This document shows, one piece after another, positions 1 to 10,200 of a stretch of DNA of 12,612 nucleotides; position 1 is the stretch's first letter; each line of letters starts with the position of its first letter. The notes below the pieces were generated by a model. The model was not told where the DNA came from. It ran no database searches and was given only the letters and a program-made list of their open reading frames with translations. The stretch is from assembly GCA_900617975.1 (NCBI GenBank), contig UZAE01001567.1, positions 1 through 12,612 on the forward strand, written 5' to 3'. Source of the stretch: Rodentolepis nana (taxonomy: Eukaryota > Platyhelminthes > Cestoda > Cyclophyllidea > Hymenolepididae). Both the position numbers and the translations under genes were made by a program.

Positions 1-943
1 CGCCCCCCCCCCCCCCTCTCTCTCCCTCTCTGCTGTACATTTTTTTTATCCCACACCCCACACTTTTGTCATACAATTCCATTGTCCTCCCCAACTGTTC
101 TAACCTTTCCTTTTCCTAACAGAGTGTACACCACGCTTTTTGCTCTCGGATTCGTTATTGAGAATACTTATTACTGAACTTTATTTAAGTGGATTAGTAT
201 TTCAGGTATTACTTGTGGGAAAAATCGAATCCTTCCTATTTGGATTTGTAAATGTCGACATTTTGTTTCGTCACTCTTAGATGAGCACCCGTGGGCCTTC
301 TAGATTTTAAAAGGGGTGGAGGAGGGTGTCGCTTCTTTCGGATTGCCGCAGTTTTGTCTCAGTAAATTTTGTTTTCCTCTTGGGTAAAGTCTGATTGTAA
401 TGTTACCTTGCCTTCCAGTTAAGTACACGAAGGAGGCTATTGGTTCTAAGCGATAGTGCCACATTGCCTGCCATATCTCTTGCAGGAATTTAAAGCGGAT
501 AGCCTATTTAGTAAAGTGCAAATAGATAAGTTAGTAGGAAACTAGTCTCCTAAGGGATCAACAAATTTTATGGATTTTTGATGGCAGCTTGCCCTCCCTC
601 TCCATTCTGTCACTACCTCTGTTAGTCTGCTATTTTATCGACGCACTTCCATGTCCAAACACTCAGAGGCTGGGGGATTCCTCAGGTACTGTGTACCAGA
701 CACCTTACCTGTTTTGCCATTTCGATGCTCTGGTCCTTCGATTCACCTCCAGGGCGGTTGCGGTTTTTTAATAAAGTGGCTCTGTGTTTTACTGTGATCT
801 CTAGTTCCGGTTTTGAGATACATTGAATGACGTTTGATCCGCATGAGATGGGCATTTGGTTTATGGCCGAGACGTGGTAGCAAAGCTCCACTTTTATTCA
901 GTTACGAAGTTGCCGTATCCCTAATCGAACTGTTATCGTTTGG
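1..943. other. Non-genic 5' stretch, no gene recognised
   Basis: The window opens with a 14-base C run (3-16) followed by a CT-rich stretch. The rest is unremarkable AT-rich DNA. The only longer open frames (589-771 plus, 682-891 minus, 834-1049 plus) overlap one another, lack splice signals and resemble no family I know. An AATAAA at 770-775 is isolated from any supported coding sequence. I see no RNA gene or promoter that I can defend. Confidence 0.6.
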
Positions 944-1267
944 GTGTGTGATAGACTTGCCTCCACGTGGTGCACCATGGACAACGTATACGCATACGGC
1001 AAAAAAGTCTATAAACCGGCAGTTGACTTCTCACTTCAAACTACCATGACCCCACTATATATCTTATTTGACCACCTCTACGGTACTCATCTTACCTTTT
1101 TTCCGCCTTTTTGTCTGTCTGTCTATTTACATCTGTGAATCACTCTTCTCTCCCCCCTCTCAACTTTTCCTCCCTTTGATGTTCCTCCTCCTCCTCTCTT
1201 TGAAGCCTAAAGTCAGCTAAATGGCTAATGATAATTTTCAAAACGCCTGCCATTTGAAATAAATAAA
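944..1267 (+). mobile_element. SINE-like dispersed repeat, copy 1
   Basis: This is one of three same-orientation copies in the window (others at about 7216-7472 and 10719-11035). It runs from GTGTGTGATAGAC, through a core containing CCACGTGGTGCACC, CAACGTATAC, AAAAAAGTCTATAAACCGGC and CAGTTGACTTC, then a CT-rich segment, to an A/T-rich 3' end (CATTTGAAATAAATAAA). Over the first roughly 108 aligned bases it differs from copy 3 at about nine positions by eye. No clean target-site duplication is visible; AACTGTTATCG (928-938) and AACGTTATAG (1274-1283) could be a decayed one. The copy lies about 2.8 kb upstream of the beta-galactosidase. Short open frames across it are not protein genes. Confidence 0.8.
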
Positions 1268-2072
1268 CATTACAACGTTATAGATCCAAATTAATGATTG
1301 CTCAGTAATCTCTGTTGCAAAATCCCCCCCCCCCCTCCTCCAGTACGGGTCCACTACCGAAATTAGCTTACCTACGTCAACAATATCGAGGAAACAGAAG
1401 GTAAGAAGGAGAATCAATTTTCTGAAGTAGTGGAATTTTTGATTATGATGCGTATAAGCGCATTGGCGAAGAGATCGGCCATGAAACCAGTTGTGGGTGC
1501 TCTGATCCTCTAATGACTATTCATTGTTGATTGATTAAGAGGTCTCTGCTCTCATGACCCCACTTGCTCTGATCAGCATCAAGGTCGCGCGTTCAAGAAT
1601 GTCCGAGCGCTCATGAGGTTGCTTAACTTAAGCGTGTTATGGTTAGGCACTCGTCAGTCTCACTTACTTTCACATTTGAATTCTTTAATTAATGATGACT
1701 AATTTATACATTAATAATGACTCATTAAGAGACTGCGGGATCGGAATAAAATATACAAGGACAATAGTGGTCAATCAGGCAAACAAACCTTGTGTATTCA
1801 AGACACACAGCCAGTTCCCTGGCCATGTGTAGTGAACTAAGATATTTTTGATATATTTATAAAAAGCTACAAAGCTACGAATTATTTACATGAAGAAATA
1901 ATTATTCGAATTAATAAACGTACAGATTGTATAATTCACCTAATTATGTGGACAAAGTAATGGAAATTAATCACGACACTTAGAGTACTTTAAAACTTGC
2001 GCAATGAGATCTCTGGCTTTCAATGGGAAGATAATTAACAGAAAAATGCGGCAGAATATTGTGATTTTGGAG
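1268..2072. other. Non-genic stretch with C12 tract and degenerate direct repeats
   Basis: It contains a 12-base C homopolymer (1324-1335). A TAATGACT...ATTAAGAG motif occurs at 1511-1541 and again at 1715-1731, with a related TAATGATGACT at about 1690-1700. Between them is a tRNA T-arm-like patch (CGCGTTCAAG near 1590). These could be the flanks and head of an old retroposon, but no tRNA folds convincingly and no coding exon is recognisable. Confidence 0.45.
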
Positions 2073-2332
2073 GATTTCTGTGGGACACGTTATCGCTCTG
2101 TGCGTCATCGTATGCCTGCATGTCTGCTCGCCAGGATTGGGAGGTGCGGCCGTACAACTCTGTGTGCAGTGACCGTACAACAGTGACCAATCAGCAACCT
2201 CTGTTTAACCTAATCCCCCATCCTGATCATGAGTAGCTCTCGGCGTGTACACTTTGTCCGCAATATACGTCCCGAATAAACGTGCTCCGTGCTACACGTC
2301 TGTTTCCTTCATAGCTGCCATAACGATTTCTG
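2073..2332 (+). repeat. LTR-like GC-richer island bounded by 8 bp direct repeat
   Basis: The island is flanked by GATTTCTG at 2073-2080 and 2325-2332. Inside, in order, are a TG-start sequence TGTGGGACACG (from 2079), a CCAAT box (2187-2191), an AATAAA (2275-2280) followed by GTGCTCC/GTGCTAC, and a CA end at about 2311. That order resembles the U3-R-U5 layout of a solo LTR, and base composition is richer in GC than the neighbourhood. No internal retroelement coding region, primer-binding site or second LTR is present. The direct repeat may be chance, so this could equally be a fragment of another element. Confidence 0.3.
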
Positions 2333-4085
2333 AGTCGGTTAGGGTTTACTAAGGTAGCAATACGTTACCCCCTTAGGTCTTCAAGGTCTTTGGACAAACA
2401 ATTTCGGTCTGAGAATAGTCTTCAAAACAAATTGATGTCAAATACGGCAGATTTCTACTTTCATGAAATTTTGAATTCACAGATGGTATTTTTTGGAATT
2501 TCATACTATGAAGCAATCGTCAAAGTTGCATGGTGTTTAGGCAACATAAGCAGAGACTGGCAGCTTTTATGCCAACTAACTGTAAGAAATTAAAACTCGT
2601 TTCATTTCCTTCCTCCTGGTACTTAAATTAATTTGTGAAACACTTTACAATCAGGCGAAATAAAAATGGAATCTTACGATTGGTATTTTCTTGCTTGCTT
2701 AAGTCAAATATGGACTCCGTGGTTTTAATCATATTTGGCTGATGGGCAGTGGCACAAAAAAATAAGCTGGAAAGGCGCCTAGAGATCCCGCTTTTTAATA
2801 ATAATAATAACAATAACAGGTTGGATTCTACAACCTAGGCTTGTGGGTAGAGGTGCAAAACTTCCCCTATCACATCACAGCGGCTTCTAGCGTCAGTGAA
2901 AACATCTATCGATTGTCACCGGAATTAATGGGGAGACAATGGGTTTGCATTTTCAGCTTTGCCGCTTTCCAATACTTGGTTCAATTTGGCAATACCTGTT
3001 TTCCCAAGTTCATTGATCTATTCGTTGTTGATAAAATGGTTGAAGATATTATGTGCCATTCACAACACCACGCTAATAAAGCTTATAAAATGAAGAAAAA
3101 GCAAAATTAGATCTCGCTCACAGCTATCCACTATTCTCTTCTGTAAATAAAAATAATAATATATCTAATTATTTTAAATCAGATGATGGTGACTTTTTAC
3201 TGAATACGTAATATTTCACGCATTTCAGAACTAAACCTGCTTTCAACTAAGAATATTTTATCACTCCAACCTTGGGAAATTAACCTAATCTTATCTTGCG
3301 CTGCATAAGACATCTTAGTAATCATTAGAGAAATCGCACTTTCAACTTAAAGACACTTAACACACAAAAATGACACCTCAGGAACAGTCAATGAGGATTA
3401 AGGGATGACTAAAGGCAATCTTTAAGCCATGGCAACTGAGCTCTACCTCTTTAATCATATCACATCTGCGCCCTCTTCCGTTTATGCCAACTTATCGACT
3501 ATTTATGATATTTTAAAGATTTGGCTTTGTTATATGTTTTTGGATTAATTCATCTCAAGAATAACATCAGATATGAATTGAACGGTGACGTCAACAATAG
3601 TCCAAATTTTTAAAAGAAAGTCTTGAAGTTGTAGATGAACTGGTATATGATTTGTGATTTCATAGACCGAAGGTTAAACTTTGATGTCTACCTATTCGAG
3701 TTTATTGATAAAAGTAAATGTATTTGTATAAGCTTTTTACGCTATCAAGATTTTGTGTTTTCAAACCTCATTAATGAAAATGGATTATAGCTCAAATTGA
3801 AAGTCTGCAACATAATTATGTGATTACTAGCTCGGAAGCTTCACTCATAGTTGTTGGAGTACAATTTGCACATTTAGCTTCCTTTAAAGCAAGTATTTAC
3901 CTAGCTTACAAAGGAAAGATTTAAAAATCTTAAATATCAAAAATAAATGTGAAAGACAGTTGAGTTCATTATTAAATATTTATTTTAAAATTACGATATG
4001 TTAGGTTTTAATTGACTGCTCCAGATTTTGACCTTGGGGAATTTTTGGAGATACCTCTCATCTGTACTTGCACCTAAACGATTAG
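2333..4085. other. Intergenic region upstream of the beta-galactosidase gene
   Basis: AT-rich sequence without a supportable gene. A short (AAT)n run lies at 2797-2810. The open frame at 2841-3110 begins with TTG, lacks splice signals and matches nothing I recognise. I see no convincing core promoter. The last bases before the predicted start are TTAG immediately followed by ATG (4086), so a cis or trans splice acceptor abutting the start codon is possible. Confidence 0.5.
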
Positions 4086-4295
4086 ATGTTGTATCTTTTT
4101 AAAATGGAGCATTATAAAAAGAGAGCGACTAATGGTATAATTCTAAAATATTCTTATAAATATTTCGGCATAGATGAAAATGTTAAATTTGACAATTATA
4201 TGGGACGTCAAAATCTATTTGCATCAATTTCGAAAATCTTATTTATTGCATCTACGATAGCCACGTTTGGCTTCTTGGTTTCTTACTTCTTGGCA
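4086..4295 (+). CDS. GLB1: Exon 1: cytoplasmic tail and membrane segment or signal peptide
   Basis: Residues 1-70. A basic hydrophilic stretch (1-50; K11, K12, R13, K21, K25, K50) precedes about 20 hydrophobic residues (51-70) and then the GH35 domain. Starting at Met1 (4086) this predicts a type II signal anchor with a roughly 50-residue tail. Met7 (4104) and Met39 (4200) are alternative starts. From Met39 the exon encodes an ordinary 32-residue signal peptide ending YFLA, with possible cleavage just before exon 2. The exon ends in phase 0 at GCA|GTAAGA. That Met39 is the true start is a real possibility; family members normally carry a cleaved signal. Confidence 0.75.
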
Positions 4296-7200
4296 GTAAG
4301 AATTCATTTGAATAATTCGTTTTAGTCGCCACGAACTTTTTTCATCGATGACGAACATGGTGTTTTTGTGAAAGATGGTAAACCATTTCGTTTTATATCT
4401 GGAAGCCTACATTATTTCCGAATCCCGCGTATATATTGGATGGATAGATTAATGAAAGCAAAGGCATCAGGACTAGATGCCATTCAGACGTAGGATTGCT
4501 TTTATTTTAGGGGCTTTAGCTATATTCCCTGGAATTTTCACGAAATTAATCCTGGGGAGTATTTATTTGACAATGAGAGAAATGTTGTTGAGTTCATCCA
4601 ACTTGCAAATCGCCTAGATCTTCTTGTCCTTCTTCGTGTTGGCCCTTACATTTGTTCGGAATGGGATTTTGTAATTTAAATTTATTATTTTTATTCTTTC
4701 CTAAACAGGGTGGACTTCCAGCTTGGCTCTTGTCTGACAATCCAAACTTGAAAATACGTTCTACATCACCAGGTTTTTGATAATTTATTTTTTAATATAC
4801 ATACATATATATATATATATTAGAGTACATCAACTCGGTAATTCGATGGTTCTCTCAATTGCTTCCTAAATTGAAACCGCTGCTTTATCAAAACGGTGGA
4901 CCAATTGCTATGATTCAAGTACTAATCATTTATTACTTTTTTTCTTTTCTTGGAGAACCTTTGTTAACTTTTCTTGTTGTCCTTTTTTAGCTAGAAAATG
5001 AATATGGTTCTTATTATACCTGTGAACAGGAGTACCTTTCTTCACTCTATGAATATGCTAGATTTGTTCTTGGAGATGAGATTATTCTATACACAACTGA
5101 TGGGAATTCCCTGTCTTATCTCAAATGCGGGTCTTCCGATCGCAGACTCTTTTCTACCGTCGATTTCGGGGTTGACGGAGGTGAGTTTTCCCTACTTTTA
5201 TGAAGTTTGAATTAATTCATTTCATTTAATCTGCTTCCATTTATAGCCAGGAATCCTAATGAATCGTTTAAGTCGCTCCTGGAATTCCAACCCCATGGAC
5301 CTTTGGTGAGTATTTGCCCATTTTAATCAAACTCCAACGGTTTTTTTTTGCACTAAATATACACCAAGCGCAGACTTTGGTAAGCCCTCTCAAATTTCAG
5401 TGTCTTTCTAAACGATTTTTTTTCTCATATTTTGGCTTGATCCAATTGACTTTTGATTATTTTTTATTCTCGAAATTCCTGTCGTGGTGCATTTTGCAAT
5501 AAAGCTTTCATCAAAATTTTCTCAGAGTCACTTAAACGGTGATCAGTCGCGATTTTAATACTCCCTTACACTTTGCTGGCAAAATATTGTTTACGAATGC
5601 ATGAAATCATCCGATTCCACTTTGTGTTGGTACTGTACTTGGGTGAATTGACACAGAGTCAAGACTAATTTATTTTTTCGCGTTTCTCCTGTCACCTTGG
5701 CGCGTGTTTTTTTCATTCCGCCACGCTTCCTGAATTTGCACTGCATCGTATTCCACATGAAAAGGAATCTTTTTTTTATTTCTTCTCCGTCAAATCACTA
5801 AGATAGTTGAAAAATCGGCGAAAGGTGAATATGTGATATTAGTATTGTATAGCACTGTTTATGTTGTGTAAAACCTCAAAATCATGAGGTTTACCGTAAC
5901 AAATAAGCGCACTGAATTTTTTTGAAAAATAAGTTGAAGTCTGTCATTCCAGTAAGATGGAAGTTTCTGAAATGGAAGTAAGGAAACGGTTATGTACGGA
6001 TCTTGTTGCCACTGCGGATATTGAAGTCACCTCGATTTCTTACCACTTTTTATTATCCCAATTTTCAGGTGAATAGTGAATACTACACGGGCTGGTTAGA
6101 TCATTGGGGTGAAAAAAGACATCGAGTTGACGCCCTGAAATTGGCCCAAGGGGCGGCTAACATTTTAAACATGTCAAATAAAGTCAGTCTCAATTTGTGA
6201 GTTCTTTGATGAATTCTTTTTTTTTCCCACTGAAGATGGTAGAGTTGTTAAGCGTTATTACTTTTAAGTTACATGTTCCACGGAGGAACAAACTTTGGCT
6301 TCTGGAGTGGTGCCAATTCCGCTAGTGACATCATCATCACCTCCTACGATTATGATGCTCCAATTGCTGAAGATGGAGACACTACTTACAAATACATGGT
6401 CCTTCGAGACCTCTTTTACAGTATCAAGAAACAAAGACCTCTCCCAATTCCACCCAATATATCCAAAGCTGCCTATGGCAAAGCCTCGGTTAATTTCGTG
6501 AGTGTCAATAAAACACTTCCATTAGTTCTATGCTCTCATTGAATTTAAGAAAATATATATTTTTCCCGCAGTACTCGCACCTAATCTACGACTTGAAAGA
6601 GGGTGTTCATTCTGTCCGGCCCCTACACATGGAGGCGGTCAAACAGGTAGGGCTTCCTAATGTATAACGACCATGTTCCTTTTCTTTACTACTTATTTCC
6701 TATTTCAGTACCAGGGTTTTATGGCCTATTCGGTGGTATTGGGTGAGAGGGAAGGCAAAGCCAGTCTGCAATTTGAACGTGTCAAGGATGTTGGATATGT
6801 GTTCACAACGGATCCGAGCGTTAAGTCAATTGTGAGTCGGGGTTCAGTCTTTTCTAGTGAGATTCTTTAGAGTTATTTCGGCTCCCTTGCGGGTCGAGGC
6901 GCCTTAAATATCACTCTTGACAAGGAGCACCCAATTCTTACAATTGTAACCGAATGCCAAGGACACATCAACTTTGGCGCATCGATGATGGGTGATGTCA
7001 AGGTATGTTAATCATTCACTCGACCACTAACTCCCATTACTACTCCTCTGGCATGGCAGTGGAGAGGTTAGGGAAGGGGTATCGTTTTTTTCATCAATTA
7101 ATAGACACAGCGTCTGAACCAACTCACCTTCAATTGTAAAATAATTCGAATAAGCAGATTGTGCTTTAGAGGGAGGGGGTAAATTCGTTTTATCAAGTTT

Positions 7201-10200
7201 TAATGTTAGCTATGCGAGGTGTGAGCGATAGACCTACCTCCATGTGGTGCTCCCTGGGCAACGTATACTCATACGGCAAAAAAGTCTCTTAACTGGCAGT
7301 TGACTTCTCACTTCAAGCTACCATCACCCCACTGTATGTCATATTCGACCACTTCCACAATACTCACCTCACCTTTTCCTATCTTTTCTACCTTCGTTTT
7401 TAAAACACTCTTCTGCTCCCCCCTCTCGGCTAATGATAACCAACAAAACGCCTGTCATTTGATATAAAATCAAATGTTAGCTATGCTTTTCGATTGCTTT
7501 CATCTATACACCCACTAGCTACCGCCAGACTACTTCTGACTATTGTAAAGTAACTTTATAGACTTGATTTCCGCCATTATTTATACGTCATTGTAAGTAT
7601 TAGTCTATTTGATCAAAAATCAATGAAGTGCTGGTTGAAAAATTGGGATTTACTTAGGGCGATATATTTCTATGTTCTTCAACGTTTCCTTTAGACTGGG
7701 GAAGGAAGCCACCAAATGTAAACATCTCGACGTTGATTTTCTCCGAATCTCAAAAAGAGATTCCTGCCTCTACGCTCTAAGGCTGACTAAAATTAGAAGA
7801 GTTTAAAGTTCGTTTTTGTGAAAAAATTTATTAGATAATGCCTTGTTCTGCATGACAGTTGAGTCTAATTGAGGAGAATGTGTGGGACATCGCAGATCGA
7901 CCAAGTTGGGTTGAAGAGTGTTCGCTTTTTACTAGCCGAGATTTGCCGTTTTTATGTGGTGTTGGGTTTGATAACCACGTAATCATCAGCAATTATGTAT
8001 TAGTAATTGAATAAGGAAAATCGCGCTCTCTTATTCCATTGTTCAAATCCCCTTAGGTGTCCAAAGTTCATGGCTAGAATTTAAATAAAATGAGAATGCC
8101 TTGAAGATGCGGGCTAAAGTGTACTCAAAGCGGTTATTTCCTATTGCAGGGAATTGTTGGACGTGTCCTGATTGATGGTCTTGAACTCCTCAATTGGGAT
8201 ATGAAGGGACTCGATTTTCGAACAGTTAATCCACCCTATTTAGCAGAGTGAGTTCTCTTCTGCTTTAAACTGCTCCCTTCAAATGGATTTCTTGCTTAAA
8301 TTAATTTTTTTTGCGGCATAAAAGAAATGGAGACTCCTCCTATCCAGACTCAGGAGCGATTTACAAGGGTGTCTTCGATGTCCCCTCTCCACCAGCGGAC
8401 ACTTTTGCAGTGCTGAAAGGTTTCAGTCGGGTAAGTTGATCCCCGTTTAAAAGTTGCCTATCATTCGCCCAAATTAAATACGTGTCTACTCTATGTATCT
8501 ATCTGTCTATCTATTTACTTAAAGGAATAAAAAATAGGCCTAGGCAATTCTTCATCATTGGGAAACTTTCAACTGCATTGAAATCAGAAGAATCCTTATT
8601 CTGATCCCCAGAATCTCCTGGTCAACTGTTTTTTTGAATTGTTAAGTTTGATCACTCTTGGCCTATCTTTTCGTGGTTCTTATATCACCCACCCACTGGA
8701 AGAGGGTGTCTATCAATTGACAGATTTGTCTTTATACTTGTAACGATCGATACGTCGCTCCCTTCCCACTTGTCAAATGTCGATGGCACGATGAGTTGGC
8801 ATATATTGCGCCTCTATTTACGCACACCTTCCAGTTGTAGTCTTCGTTTTCCAAATTTCACAGATTTTTTCACGCGAAAAATCATTTTGCATCTGTGTGG
8901 GTTGTTTTAAAGGCCCGTATTTTTGTAAATAGGATTTAACGCGCATTTTTAATAATATTTCAACTTCTTTTCTATGGAGTTCCTCATAGATATTTATTCC
9001 CAGCATCATCCCTTCAATATCTGGAGGCTTACCAGTTCCCCTAGGATAGATAATTATTGGATAGAATGTATTAAAATTAGATTTAACATTGAATTATAAT
9101 TTTGCCACGTAATTGTAATCAATTCGAGGCGAAACAAGGAACGGAAATAGGTGGGTGCCCATGGAATTATGATGGGACTAACTGATTCGATTGAGTGTAG
9201 TTCAAGAGGAGAGGAGGTCGTAAATACCCCCCCCCCCCACCACAAAACCCCCTCGGCACATTTCTGCGCAATGGTACATGTGTTTACGATGCTGACTAAT
9301 CTTCATTTTTCGAGTTCAATTAATTAAATTCTCTGTAATGTCATTAACTTACAATTTTGTATCAAGCTCTTTGCAATCGTTAATTGACCCACAATTTTAA
9401 TGCAAATATGTCGACATAAGTTGAAGCTCCTACCCCTTCCCCCCCCCCCCCCCCCCCCCCCAATTGTAATTGATGAAGGAGAATTGCGTGGCCACCTTCT
9501 CAACCACGTTTAATGGTGACTTTGCTACACTTCTGCATTTGCAGTAATAAGAATCAATGTGTGTAATAACTAAACTTATTTATAATAACCTTCTTCTAAT
9601 TGACTTTAAATTAAAGTGCATATTTCGTAAGCCAAGAGTGTTTTGCTTCATTGATGTGTTAAAAATTATCTTTGAATGCTTTTATTCCTCAATCTCTTCC
9701 GATCCCCTTGCCCCAAGTAATTCAGTCAATATTTATACGACTTGCGATTTGAATTTTAAGGCATTGACTTACCGCCTTTATTTGCTCCAAAATCTGCGGG
9801 TGCTACTGATTTTTTTTGTTTACCTTTTTTTGCAGTCACCTCTTTCACTTGGTTTGCCAAATGAAAAGCGATTTTGGCAATGGGACCTTTTCACTAGCCG
9901 ATTTTGGCGCCTTTTTGAATTATCGATTTTTCGCCACTTTAAAAATTCAGGTTATTTTGCACAAGGAAATTATCCTTATTTGTTACATTAACACGACCTA
10001 TACATGTTTTATACATGACCTATGTGTTTTAATAGCTTAATAATTCATGTCTGAACCCAGTTTTTCGATCTCTGTTTTTAAGGCCATTCGTCAAAATTAC
10101 TCGATTGTGCCTTTTTCGCAGTCATTTGATGTTTTTTTACTTTCGACTCAAATTTCTCTCGTACCCAGATTTAATCGATACACCGTAGTCTTCGTAATTA

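Larger units (their letters stand above)
7003..8149 (+). other. GLB1: Intron 12 (1147 nt) containing a repeat copy
   Basis: Runs from GTATGT to CTATTGCAG and contains repeat copy 2 with its duplication (7202-7486). The remainder, roughly 7003-7201 and 7487-8149, is AT-rich with nothing else recognisable. Confidence 0.88.

Noticed and set aside
589..1138. Overlapping open frames on both strands (589-771, 682-891, 834-1049, 944-1138)
   Set aside because: Short, mutually overlapping, no splice sites or family motifs; the last two run into repeat copy 1.
1575..1625. Intact tRNA gene near the GCGCGTTCAAG patch
   Set aside because: No acceptor stem, anticodon arm or well-placed A box could be folded by eye.
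1980..2593. Open frames at 1980-2180 minus, 2004-2186 plus and 2390-2593 plus
   Set aside because: The first two are opposite-strand shadows inside the LTR-like island; the third has no recognisable motif or splice context.
2841..3110. 89-codon open frame on the plus strand
   Set aside because: Begins at TTG, has no acceptor or donor, resembles no known family, and is not joined to the beta-galactosidase.
4998..5210. Open frame overlapping exon 6 in another frame
   Set aside because: Out-of-frame shadow of the exon; the true frame carries the ENEYGSY catalytic motif.
5484..5500. AATAAA in intron 7 as an early poly(A) site
   Set aside because: Exons 8-15 continue the same protein in frame, and nothing else supports premature cleavage.
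6295..6501. Open frame overlapping exon 9
   Set aside because: Shadow; the true frame carries [10 protein letters not shown] and SYDYDAP.
8818..9245. Minus-strand open frames in intron 14 (8818-9009 and 9054-9245)
   Set aside because: Short, one runs through a homopolymer, and no motif or splice structure supports them.
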